DNA of 64,000 nt from MADRE3 sp963718195 (lineage in GTDB: Bacteria > Desulfobacterota > Desulfobulbia > Desulfobulbales > Desulfocapsaceae): NCBI GenBank assembly GCA_963718195.1, contig CAVQYQ010000004.1, positions 248,001-312,000 on the forward strand, given 5' to 3'. Under the pieces are notes generated by a model. The model saw only the letters and a list, made by a program, of their open reading frames with translations. It made no database searches and had not been told where the DNA came from. The translations under genes were made by a program, and so were the position numbers. This document shows, piece by piece, positions 25,896 through 34,786 of the stretch; positions within the stretch are counted from its first letter, which is position 1; the number at the start of each line of letters is the position of its first letter.

Positions 25896-26255
25896 AAAGT
25901 AACTGGACCTTACGACTATTGTATCCCAGTCATTGATTGTCAACAATTGTTATTTTCTGTGGCTGTGGACCACCAGATAAGGCGACCCAGCCGGCTATCG
26001 ACCTCAGGATAAATCTGTCTGATAATAACAACCAGGTTTACCAGATGGTTGACATGATAATCAGCACAAGCATCACGGCCTGTCTCCTGTCTTTTCCTGG
26101 AGGCCGGCTCCTTAAGACGTTCCGGGCAGCGTCTTGAAGAGGATTTGATTTTAAATAATGGAAAATGATAGAGTCGCATGGTATATTTAGTGAGAGTTGA
26201 CTGTAATTCCAGATATTACCCAATAATCTCTTAACGTATATGAGTACTTGCGAAT
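25896..26255. other. Intergenic region between glpR and the PilZ gene
   Basis: Beyond the MITE-like copy I see no convincing gene; several short overlapping frames on both strands lack ribosome sites. Promoters for glpR and the PilZ gene are expected here. Confidence 0.5.
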
Positions 26256-26597
26256 ATGGAAACAGACACCCTTCAGCCAAGAAAACATCCTCGACACAAA
26301 CTGGCCAATACATTTGTTGTTAACACCCAAGGGGTCTGCCGCGTTTTTGATCTCAGCCAGGGAGGTGTTTCCTTTGGCTGCAACAGCGAGATTAAAATTC
26401 CCGAGACCTGGACGGTCGACATCCGGGACGATAACGGTGTGCATCTCCCAGCTGTCTCAATGAAGACTGTCTGGACCGCAAAAAACAAAGACATGAACAC
26501 CGCCTCCATATATGAAATAGTTGTTGGCGCTGAATTTAACAAGGATTTATCCCCGGAGCAGCAGTCTATGCTTGACCAGCTTTTCCTGGCCTCCTAG
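26256..26597 (+). CDS. PilZ-domain protein (c-di-GMP receptor)
   Basis: A 113-residue single-domain protein. The two cyclic di-GMP binding motifs are present: an RxxxR-type segment in PRKHPRHKLAN near residue 9-15 and DLSQGGVSF near residue 37. Such free-standing PilZ proteins act as adaptors that relay c-di-GMP levels to motility, exopolysaccharide or transcription machinery. It lies between glpR (divergent) and glpD (326 bp downstream), so a specific link to glycerol use is not implied. The GGDEF-EAL enzyme at 16.5 kb is a possible supplier of the ligand. Confidence 0.88.
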   Translation: METDTLQPRKHPRHKLANTFVVNTQGVCRVFDLSQGGVSFGCNSEIKIPETWTVDIRDDNGVHLPAVSMKTVWTAKNKDMNTASIYEIVVGAEFNKDLSPEQQSMLDQLFLAS

Positions 26598-26923
26598 AGG
26601 CTCTCCTGTCAACAAATGATCATCTTCCCCCGGCAATAAGCAATAACCTCCTGATACTTTCGCTTCTTCACCGCTATCGCCTAACCGTACGTGATCAGTC
26701 TATCAGTCAGTTCGTTGCAAACAAATTTCGTGGTTTTTTCTTAATGTTTAAGCAAGTTACAAACCAGTCTTCAGGATCATAAAAGCCCGATCTCTGCATA
26801 TTTTTTACACCCGTGTGTTTTCACTTGAATCTAATTTATATTTCGTCTAACCTTTTTTTTCAAATCAACTGAACTTATTTTGCACTGATAGCGAAATTTT
26901 TCAGTGACCCAGCAGAGGAGAAT
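26598..26923. other. Upstream region of glpD
   Basis: No gene seen. Contains a small palindrome ACACCCGTGT (26807-26816) and a stem CACTGA...TCAGTG just before the glpD ribosome site. A GlpR operator is expected but I cannot identify one with confidence. Confidence 0.4.
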
Positions 26924-28441
26924 ATGCAGAGCTCGATATATGACCTGGCGATCATAGGCGGCGGTATTAATGGTTGCGGTATTGCCCGTGACGCTGCTGG
27001 CCGTGGACTCTCGGTAATGCTATGCGAACAGGACGACCTGGCAAACGGAACCTCTTCAGCAAGCACGAAGCTGATCCATGGCGGCCTGCGCTATCTTGAG
27101 TATTATGAATTTCGCCTGGTCCGTGAAGCCCTCAAGGAACGGGAAGTTCTCCTGCGGGCAGCCCCCCATATCATCTGGCCGCTTCGATTTATTCTTCCCC
27201 ATCACAAAGGTCTACGGCCAGCCTGGCTTATCAGGCTCGGTCTTTTCCTCTACGATCACCTCGGTGGCCGACTACTCCTGCCTGGCACGAGCAGTGTCGA
27301 TCTCAAGACAGATGAGGCCGGGATCCCCCTGAAGCAGGATTTTACCATTGGTTTTGAATATTCTGACTGTTGGGTCATGGACGGACGCCTCGTTGTTCTT
27401 AATGCCATGGATGCAGCCCAGCGTGGAGCAGAGATCATGGTAAGGACGCAATGTATATCAGCATCAAGAACAGACGGCCTCTGGACAATTCGCCTCTTGG
27501 ACAGGAACAAAGGCACCGAGCGTGAAATACAGGCTCGAGTCCTGGTAAATGCCAGCGGCCCCTGGATGGATGCGACCCTCGCCAACATCGAACATAACCT
27601 GACCCGTGAACACATCCGGATGGTCAAGGGCAGCCATCTCATCATTAACAAACTGTTTGAACATCAGCGTGCCTATATTTTTCAAAACGAAGACGGCCGC
27701 ATCATTTTCGCTATCCCCTACGAACAGGATTTTACCCTGATCGGCACCACAGACCTGGATTTCGATGGTGATCCCGGTGACGTGTCGATCTCTGAGGCAG
27801 AGATCGAATACCTCCTCGATGCGGCAAGTGAGTATTTCTTGCAGAGGATCAGCAAGCGTGATGTGATCAGCACCTATTCTGGGATTCGCCCGTTGTTTGA
27901 TGATGGCAAGAGTGAGGCAAAAGCGGCCACCAGGGACTATGTCCTTAAGCTGGACACGGATAATCAGCAGGCCCCACTGCTATCGATTTATGGTGGAAAA
28001 ATTACCACCTATCGAAAACTTGCGGAATCGGTACTGGATAAGCTGGCACCTTTTCTGCCTGCACTGTCTCCCCGCTGGACGGAAAATAACCATCTCCCCG
28101 GTGGTAATTTTTTGCCCGAAGATTTTTCCAAGGAAGTAAATCGTCTCTGTACCTCCTGCCCGTTACTTTCACAAGATCATGCCAGGCGACTTTTCAGGTT
28201 CTATGGAACCAGGGCCTTTGATATGATTGATACCATTAAGACCAATTCAGACTTCGGTCTTTGCTTCGGCGACAACCTCTATCAGTTTGAGGTTGTCTAT
28301 TTGATCAAGCATGAGTGGGCCCAGACAGCAGATGATGTTCTCTGGCGACGCACGAATATGGGCCTCCGGCTCAGTTCTCAGGAAGCAGCGGAACTCCAGC
28401 GCTGGATGGCCGAGCAGCAAGAAACTGTCACTCCCTTCTGA
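26924..28441 (+). CDS. glpD: Glycerol-3-phosphate dehydrogenase, GlpD type
   Basis: Membrane-associated FAD enzyme oxidising glycerol 3-phosphate to dihydroxyacetone phosphate with electrons to quinone. 505 residues, near E. coli GlpD (501). The FAD-binding dinucleotide fold is at the N-terminus (DLAIIGGGINGCGIARDAAGRGL), followed by SSASTKLIHGGLRYLEYYEFRLV, GTTDLDFDGDPGDV and YSGIRPLFDDG, all typical of GlpD. AGAGGAG precedes the ATG. It begins the glp block and is followed by glpK after 102 bp. Its presence with GlpABC gives two alternative entry points. Confidence 0.94.
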   Translation: MQSSIYDLAIIGGGINGCGIARDAAGRGLSVMLCEQDDLANGTSSASTKLIHGGLRYLEYYEFRLVREALKEREVLLRAAPHIIWPLRFILPHHKGLRPAWLIRLGLFLYDHLGGRLLLPGTSSVDLKTDEAGIPLKQDFTIGFEYSDCWVMDGRLVVLNAMDAAQRGAEIMVRTQCISASRTDGLWTIRLLDRNKGTEREIQARVLVNASGPWMDATLANIEHNLTREHIRMVKGSHLIINKLFEHQRAYIFQNEDGRIIFAIPYEQDFTLIGTTDLDFDGDPGDVSISEAEIEYLLDAASEYFLQRISKRDVISTYSGIRPLFDDGKSEAKAATRDYVLKLDTDNQQAPLLSIYGGKITTYRKLAESVLDKLAPFLPALSPRWTENNHLPGGNFLPEDFSKEVNRLCTSCPLLSQDHARRLFRFYGTRAFDMIDTIKTNSDFGLCFGDNLYQFEVVYLIKHEWAQTADDVLWRRTNMGLRLSSQEAAELQRWMAEQQETVTPF

Positions 28442-28543
28442 TAAGGAGCATAAGAGGCAGACAGTCGTGGAAATCTCAATTTATGCTTGATCTGAGGACG
28501 TCTGCTATGCACATCAGGATTAACATTTTCAGAGAGAATTGCC

Positions 28544-30034
28544 ATGTCAACCTATGTACTTGCCATTGATCAGGGAACAACCTCAAGCAGAGCGATTATT
28601 TTCAATTCCTCATTTGATATTGTGGCGGTTGCCCAGGAAGAGTTTAAGCAGATTTTCCCGCAATCAGGGTGGGTGGAGCATGACCCTGAAGACATATGGA
28701 ATACGACACTTGCTACCTGCAGACAGGCATTGAAAAAAGGAGGACTTACCCCCGAACAGATCAGTGCCATTGGCATCACCAACCAGCGTGAAACGACAAT
28801 CCTGTGGGACAGGGATTCCGGTGCTGCCATCCATAACGCTATTGTATGGCAGGACAGGAGGACATCAGAGTTCTGCAATCAATTGAGAACGGAAGATAAT
28901 AACCGTCTGGTTACCGACCGGACCGGTCTGCTGATCGATCCATATTTCTCGGCCACGAAAATTCGCTGGATATTGGACAATGTTGAAGGTGCTCGAGAAA
29001 AGGCTGAAAATGGCAGCCTGGCATTCGGAACCGTCGACAGCTTTCTTCTTTGGCGCCTGACAGCAGGGAAGATTCATGCAACTGACGCATCCAATGCTGC
29101 AAGGACCATGATTTATGATATCCATCGAAACTGCTGGGATGAAGAACTCTGTAGTCTGCTTAAAATACCCACGTCACTCTTGCCCGAGGTCAAAGATTGC
29201 TCCTCAGATTTTGGTATAACCAGCCCCGACATTTTGGGCTCTCCAATCTCCATAAATGGAATTGCAGGGGACCAGCAGGCTGCCTTGGTTGGCCAGGCAT
29301 GTTTTAAGCCGGGAATGCTCAAATCCACGTATGGAACCGGTTGTTTTGCCGTACTAAATACAGGTTCGGAAGCGGTTAAATCGAACAATAAACTTCTCAC
29401 AACGATCGGCTACCGGGTTAATGGCGTCACCTCTTACGCGCTTGAGGGTTCAATATTTGTGGCTGGAGCCGCGGTTCAGTGGATGCGGGACGCCATGGGC
29501 CTCATCGGAGAGGCCTCAGAAAGTGGTAAACTTGCCCGTGAAGCGGACATCAATCAGGATGTATACCTGGTACCTGCATTCACCGGCCTCGGTGCACCAC
29601 ACTGGGATGCAGACGCACGGGGTGCAATATACGGTATTACCAGGAGTACCGGACCAGCTGAACTTTCCCGGGCAGCACTTGAATCGGTGTGTTACCAGAC
29701 TCGCGATCTGCTGGAGGCGATGCAAAATGACTGGCAACAAAAAAATGGTGCCGTCCTCAGGGTTGATGGCGGAATGGTAGCCTCAAATTACACAATGCAG
29801 TTCCTTGCCGACATTCTCAACGCGCCGGTTGATCGCCCCAAAATACTTGAAACGACAGCAGTGGGAGCGGCATATCTCGCGGGCCTGAAAAAAGGACTTT
29901 TCCCGCCTCCAGAAGAATTTGCGGGATCCTGGAAACGTGATCGTCAATTTATGCCAGAGCTCGCAGACGATATTCGGGCACGTAAATATCGTGGTTGGAA
30001 GGATGCTGTCAGGAGAACGCTTACATCGTTTTAG
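28544..30034 (+). CDS. glpK: Glycerol kinase
   Basis: ATP-dependent phosphorylation of glycerol to glycerol 3-phosphate in the cytoplasm. 496 residues with the FGGY-kinase start VLAIDQGTTSSRAIIF, the substrate loop SGWVEHDPEDIW, NQRETTILWDRDSGAAIHNAIVWQDRRT, GIAGDQQAALVGQ, and the C-terminal VDGGMVASNYTMQFLADIL. Length agrees with the family (about 500). Located between glpD and glpA. No glycerol facilitator gene (glpF) is visible in the window. Confidence 0.96.
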   Translation: MSTYVLAIDQGTTSSRAIIFNSSFDIVAVAQEEFKQIFPQSGWVEHDPEDIWNTTLATCRQALKKGGLTPEQISAIGITNQRETTILWDRDSGAAIHNAIVWQDRRTSEFCNQLRTEDNNRLVTDRTGLLIDPYFSATKIRWILDNVEGAREKAENGSLAFGTVDSFLLWRLTAGKIHATDASNAARTMIYDIHRNCWDEELCSLLKIPTSLLPEVKDCSSDFGITSPDILGSPISINGIAGDQQAALVGQACFKPGMLKSTYGTGCFAVLNTGSEAVKSNNKLLTTIGYRVNGVTSYALEGSIFVAGAAVQWMRDAMGLIGEASESGKLAREADINQDVYLVPAFTGLGAPHWDADARGAIYGITRSTGPAELSRAALESVCYQTRDLLEAMQNDWQQKNGAVLRVDGGMVASNYTMQFLADILNAPVDRPKILETTAVGAAYLAGLKKGLFPPPEEFAGSWKRDRQFMPELADDIRARKYRGWKDAVRRTLTSF

Positions 30035-30349
30035 CTAAAAAGATCATAGGTTATCATGCCCTATTCGCAGCACACTCAAAACCAGCTCGAAACAAGCCCT
30101 GCTAGTTTCGTTTAATAACTTTTTTAATTTCACTTGAAACTTACATATATTCGTATTAATCATTATTTTATGTTTGGTGGTAAGAAGCAATAGTGAGCGA
30201 ATACCTTTTACCTATCTGCACCATGGTAAAATGATATGTCCAGGGAGTGACGAATGGAAATCATTCTCATTATTTTTTAACCCGTTCGCAGGAACTGTAC
30301 ATTTGCTTTTCAACCAGGGGAGAACGCTTACCAATTTGAGAATTTTGAA
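30035..30349. other. Intergenic region before glpA
   Basis: No gene seen. An AT-rich stretch near 30110-30180 could hold the glpABC promoter, but no clear -35/-10 pair or operator stands out. Confidence 0.4.
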
Positions 30350-31930
30350 ATGAAACACCTAGAAACCGAAGTGCTCGTCATAGGTGGAGGGGTCACCGGA
30401 GCAGGGATAATGAGGGATCTCGCCTTGCGCGGTATCCATTGTCTGCTGATCGACAGGCATGATCTTTGCGCAGGAGCCTCCGGAGGTAACCACGGCTTGC
30501 TTCACTCTGGTGCCCGGTATGTATCTAACGATCAGCAGGCAGCTGTTGAATGCCGCCAGGAAAGCGATATCCTGAAACAGCTGGCACCCCATTGTATTGA
30601 AAATACCGGCTCACTCTTTGTCGCTGTCGATGGTGATGACCAGGGCTTTGTTGACCAGTTTCCCACTTTCTGCAAACAGGCTGGCATTTCATGTACACCG
30701 ATCAGCCCAGTGGAAGCCAGGCGGTCTGAACCGCACCTGACCGATAGGCTGCAAAGTGCATTTATCCTGCCCGACGCAACCATTGACCCTTTTCGGCTGG
30801 CTCTGGAGAACGTTGCCCACGCACACCTGGTTAATCGCAGCACCTATCTTTCACACACTCAGTTGATATCATTTCGCATTTCAGATGGTGAGATAACTGC
30901 TGCAATCTGCAGGAATACCAGGTCTGATGAGATGCTTGAGGTTCGCGCTCAACAGGTCGTTAATGCCGGCGGAGCCTGGGCGATGGATATCGCCAAACTT
31001 GCTGGGTGCGACAACGTTAAGCTGTTATATTCCAAAGGGACCCTGCTCGTCAGTCATGATCGAATAACAGACCGGGTTATCCATCGGCTCAGACCTCCTG
31101 GTGACGGTGACATTCTCGTGCCCGGAGGTACCGTTTCTGTATTGGGAACAACCTCAGTACGTGTTGATGATCTCGACCAGATACAGCCAACTGTCGAGGA
31201 GGTAAACAGAAACATACAGGAAGGTTCTGCAATGCTCCCAAGCCTTGCTCGTGCCAGGTATATAAGAGCTTTTTCACGCGTCAGGCCGCTTCTTCAGCCC
31301 GGATCAAAAGCGAATGACCGTTCGGTAACCAGGGGGTATGCATTGCACGCCCACACTGACTCTTTGTCTAATTTCTGCACGATAACCGGTGGTAAGTTAA
31401 CCACCTTCAGGCTGATGGCAGAGAAAGCTTCAGACCTTGTTGCGAAAAGAGTGGGAAACACTTCTCCCTCTTCCACGGCTGAACAACCACTTAACCGAGA
31501 TACCGGTTGTCGCTGGACCGAGCCTGGAGCTGCACCAAGATTCTGGTTTCAGGCAGATAAGGCCGATGATTTGATATTGTGTGAATGTGAGATGGTACCG
31601 CAGTCTGCAATCGATGAAATTCTCGATACTTCGACTGATTCTGATAAGGAAATGACGCTTGAAGCCATTGCCCTGAGATCAAGAGCTGGAAAAGGTCCCT
31701 GCCAGGGATCATTTTGCAGTATCCGCATTGCATCGTATCTGTATGATCGTGGTCATTACAAAGATAACAGTGGGCTGATCCAGATGTGCGAGTTTCTCAA
31801 TGAGCGATTCAAGGGACAGCGCTCAATTATCTGGGGATCCCAGATGGCCCAGATGGAACTTGCAGAGGCCCTGCACTGTGGACTCCTGGGACTGGACCAG
31901 GCGTTTGACCAAAGAAAATCACCCCTATAA
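30350..31930 (+). CDS. glpA: Anaerobic glycerol-3-phosphate dehydrogenase subunit A
   Basis: FAD-containing large subunit of the anaerobic dehydrogenase, 526 residues. N-terminal FAD motif VLVIGGGVTGAGIMRDLALRG; GGNHGLLHSGARYV follows. The C-terminal domain carries the BFD-type cysteines (CECEMV and GPCQGSFCSIR) that hold a 2Fe-2S cluster in GlpA and separate it from GlpD. It is followed after 13 bp by glpB and then glpC, matching the enteric glpACB gene set in a different order. In facultative bacteria it feeds electrons to menaquinone. Confidence 0.93.
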   Translation: MKHLETEVLVIGGGVTGAGIMRDLALRGIHCLLIDRHDLCAGASGGNHGLLHSGARYVSNDQQAAVECRQESDILKQLAPHCIENTGSLFVAVDGDDQGFVDQFPTFCKQAGISCTPISPVEARRSEPHLTDRLQSAFILPDATIDPFRLALENVAHAHLVNRSTYLSHTQLISFRISDGEITAAICRNTRSDEMLEVRAQQVVNAGGAWAMDIAKLAGCDNVKLLYSKGTLLVSHDRITDRVIHRLRPPGDGDILVPGGTVSVLGTTSVRVDDLDQIQPTVEEVNRNIQEGSAMLPSLARARYIRAFSRVRPLLQPGSKANDRSVTRGYALHAHTDSLSNFCTITGGKLTTFRLMAEKASDLVAKRVGNTSPSSTAEQPLNRDTGCRWTEPGAAPRFWFQADKADDLILCECEMVPQSAIDEILDTSTDSDKEMTLEAIALRSRAGKGPCQGSFCSIRIASYLYDRGHYKDNSGLIQMCEFLNERFKGQRSIIWGSQMAQMELAEALHCGLLGLDQAFDQRKSPL

Positions 31931-31943
31931 CAATCAAAGAGAG

Positions 31944-33240
31944 ATGACCCAGGAAATTCGTTGTATAGAAACTGATCTTGCAGTCATTGGAACGGGGCTG
32001 GCAGGAGTGGCGGCAAGTATCTTTTCCCATAATCGGGACATTAAAACTGCCCAGACGGGCAACACCGGATCACTTGCCTACACGACGGGATATCTCGATC
32101 TTTTCGGGTACATGATTAACAAGGATAAACCCGTTGTATCGAATCCATGGCAAGCTATACGGAACCTTCAGCAGGAGGGTTCAAAACATCCTTATTCCAG
32201 AATCACAGAAGATGATATTAAAGCCGCTTTTACGGAATTCACTTCCTTTATTTCCGATTGCGGCATTACCTACAGCATGCCCGCAGAGATTAACCTGGAT
32301 GCACTCACTCCTGCTGGTACCTTCAAAAAGACCCTGTGTATTCCTGCGACCATGCATGCAGGTGCTGAGGCCTTCTCCCAAAAGGCATCAATGTATCATT
32401 ATTGATTTTAAAGGATTGAAAGGTTTCAGCGGCAGGCAGATTGTTGCCAACTTAAAAACAGAGTGGCCGCAGCTGCGCTATGAACGAATAGATTTTCCCG
32501 ACATGAATCAGGGTGAGGTGTACCCCGAAGTCCTTGCCCGCGCTCTGGAAGTGCCTGCCCACCGGATCAAACTTGCTGAACTGATAAAGGAAGTTGCCGG
32601 AAATGCTGATTTCCTGGGTATACCTGCAATTTTGGGAATTCATAAACCGGATCTGGTCATGGAAGACCTCCAGGAATTAGTCGGTATTCGATTATTTGAA
32701 ATACCGACCATGCCCCCTTCTGTTCCCGGGATTCGTTTACGGGAACTGGTTGAACAGTCTTTCCCACAAAGAGGAATCACCATAATTCCGCAGCAAAAGA
32801 TTCTCTCGGTTGATTTGAGCGGTACAAATGCTCAGCTGCATCTCAATGACAGTTTTGGACCGCTTGTTATCGATGCCCGGGCTGTTATCCTCGCAACCGG
32901 ACGGTTTCTCAGCGGTGGGCTTTATTCATCTATGGACACGATTATAGAGCCACTGCTTAACATTCCGGTTACCCAGCCCAACTCACGTGAACAGTGGTAT
33001 CGTCAAAAGTATCTGGATATAAATGGCCACGCGGTTCACCGTGCAGGAATCGAGGTTGACGACAGGTATCGGCCACTTGGTCCTGACGGGAAGATTATGT
33101 ATAAAAACGTATTTGCCGCAGGGATAATTATTGCTCATCAGGACTGGATTCGGGAACGGTGCGGAGCTGGAATTGCCATATCGACCGCGTACAAAGCTGT
33201 CGAGTCGGCAGCTTTGTTTTTATCGCAAAAAAGTAAATGA
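31944..33240 (+). pseudogene. glpB: glpB, anaerobic G3P dehydrogenase subunit B, frameshifted
   Basis: Start ATG 31944 gives a Rossmann FAD/NAD-type opening (TDLAVIGTGLAGVAASIF) that stays open to a stop at 32403. The remainder continues in the next frame from about 32385, through CIIIDFKGLKGFSGRQIV to PSVPGIRLRELVEQ, ATGRFLSGGLY and a C-terminal GIIIAHQDWIRERCGAGIAI, all recognisable GlpB. The two pieces join cleanly if one base is removed in the CCCAAAAGG tract at about 32379-32387. It may be a sequencing or assembly error, a recent mutation, or slippage. GlpB is the flavin subunit linking GlpA to the Fe-S subunit GlpC. Confidence 0.85.
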
Positions 33241-33305
33241 AATAATATAAAGTGCAAATATCGAAGAGAGGTCCGTCTGTTCTCTTTTCATAAAAGGTCA
33301 TAACC

Positions 33306-34586
33306 ATGGTTGACACCAAGATAAAATCCCTCAATTTCAAAGAACTCGCCATTGAACTCCTCCCGGAGGGGGCCAGCTTTGAAGCATGCCTCACCTGTGG
33401 TCTCTGTTCTTCAGGCTGCCCGGCTTCGGGGCTTGAAAACATGGATCCAAGAAAATTTATCAGAATGGCCATGCTCGGAATGGATGATGAGCTCTCCCAG
33501 ACGCCATGGGTCTGGATGTGCACCCAGTGCAGACGTTGCCAACACGTGTGCCCGATGAACATAGATATCTCCCAGCTTGTTTTCCATGCCCGTGGAAACT
33601 GGCCCAAAGAGCTGAAACCTTCAGGTATTGTCAGATCCTGTGAACTCGCCCGGTCCAGCGAGAGTACCAGCGCGATGGGAATCCCCCCGGACGACTTTGT
33701 TTTCGTTGTTAACGATGTCCTTGAAGAGGTGCGCATGGAGCAACCTCAATTCAAGGACCTTTGCGCACCGATAGACAAAAAGGGCGCGACCTTCTTTGTC
33801 AACCAGAACTCGCGGGAACCGATGAGTGAACCAGATGAGATGGTCCCGCTCTGGAAAATTTTTCATCTCGTCGGTGCAGATTGGACCTATGCTTCAAAGG
33901 GCTGGGCAGCCGAGAATTTTTGTATGTTCTCAGGTGATGAAGCAGCCTGGTACCACGTCATACGTCAACGCGTTGATGCGGTAAATGAGCTGGAATGCAA
34001 GATATGGCTCAACACGGAATGTGGTCATTCCTACTATACAATGTGGAATGCAGTTAACCGCTTCAAAATGGAAGCACATTTCGAGATTAGCAGCCTGATC
34101 AGCTATTACGCATTGTGGATACGGCAGGGAAAGCTACCAGTCAATGCGGATTGGAATGTAAACAATATCAAGTTTACCGTGCAGGATCCCTGCCAGATTG
34201 TACGCAAAGCATATGGTGAGTCAATTGCTGAGGACCTCCGTTTTGTAACCAAAAAACTGGTTGGTGAAGAAAATTTTATCGACATGCAGCCAAACCGCAG
34301 TGCAAATTACTGCTGTGGAGGCGGTGGTGGTTTCCTGCAGGCGGGCATGACTGAACAACGAAGGCTCTATGGCCGGAGAAAATTTGACCAGATAGCGGCC
34401 ACCGGTGCCCCCTATGTGTTGACCCCCTGTCACAACTGTCATTCCCAGATGGAGGATATTGGCGACCATTACGGGGGGAACTACCATGTTGTTCACTTCT
34501 GGACACTCATATGTCTGTCTCTTGGCATCCTGGGTGAAAAGGAACGAACATACCTTGGCCCGGAGCTCCTTTCTCTTGGACTCTAG
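33306..34586 (+). CDS. glpC: Iron-sulfur subunit, GlpC/HdrD-like
   Basis: A 426-residue Fe-S protein with two N-terminal 4Fe-4S sites (CLTCGLCSSGCP about residue 28 and CTQCRRCQHVCP about 76) and C-terminal CCG-type cysteines, best seen in YCCGGGGGF and TPCHNCHSQ. This is the plan of GlpC and HdrD-type proteins that pass electrons from a flavoprotein to quinone or other partners. Immediately downstream of glpA-glpB, it is expected to anchor that complex to the membrane. It diverges from enteric GlpC and may use a sulfate-reducer-type electron acceptor; that is inference. Confidence 0.8.
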   Translation: MVDTKIKSLNFKELAIELLPEGASFEACLTCGLCSSGCPASGLENMDPRKFIRMAMLGMDDELSQTPWVWMCTQCRRCQHVCPMNIDISQLVFHARGNWPKELKPSGIVRSCELARSSESTSAMGIPPDDFVFVVNDVLEEVRMEQPQFKDLCAPIDKKGATFFVNQNSREPMSEPDEMVPLWKIFHLVGADWTYASKGWAAENFCMFSGDEAAWYHVIRQRVDAVNELECKIWLNTECGHSYYTMWNAVNRFKMEAHFEISSLISYYALWIRQGKLPVNADWNVNNIKFTVQDPCQIVRKAYGESIAEDLRFVTKKLVGEENFIDMQPNRSANYCCGGGGGFLQAGMTEQRRLYGRRKFDQIAATGAPYVLTPCHNCHSQMEDIGDHYGGNYHVVHFWTLICLSLGILGEKERTYLGPELLSLGL

Positions 34587-34642
34587 CACTCCCTCATCTG
34601 CTCTTTAATACCACGGCGCACGCTTTAAGGGCACATACCCTC

Positions 34643-34784
34643 GAGCTTTTTGCAAAATGATGATTTTCGTTCAACGTCAAACCATGTGAAAAATTTTTAC
34701 CGCAGGCATATAGTTGATATTCCGAGGATAAAAATTTAAGCATAACGTAGAGGTTGAGCGAAAAGGGCGTTTTGCAAGTGGCTC
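34643..34784 (-). mobile_element. MITE-like palindromic element, copy 3
   Basis: A 142-bp copy, same orientation as copy 2, with a 2-bp insertion in the central loop. Flanked by CCTC on both sides (34639-34642 and 34785-34788). The right-hand CCTC overlaps the stop codon of the RACo-like gene, so the insertion hit the very end of that gene without changing its protein. Confidence 0.8.
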
Positions 34785-34786
34785 CC

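Noticed and set aside
31800..31943. Upstream extension of the first glpB frame
   Set aside because: It overlaps the 3' end of glpA in another frame; the ATG at 31944 starts the FAD fold and fits the family.
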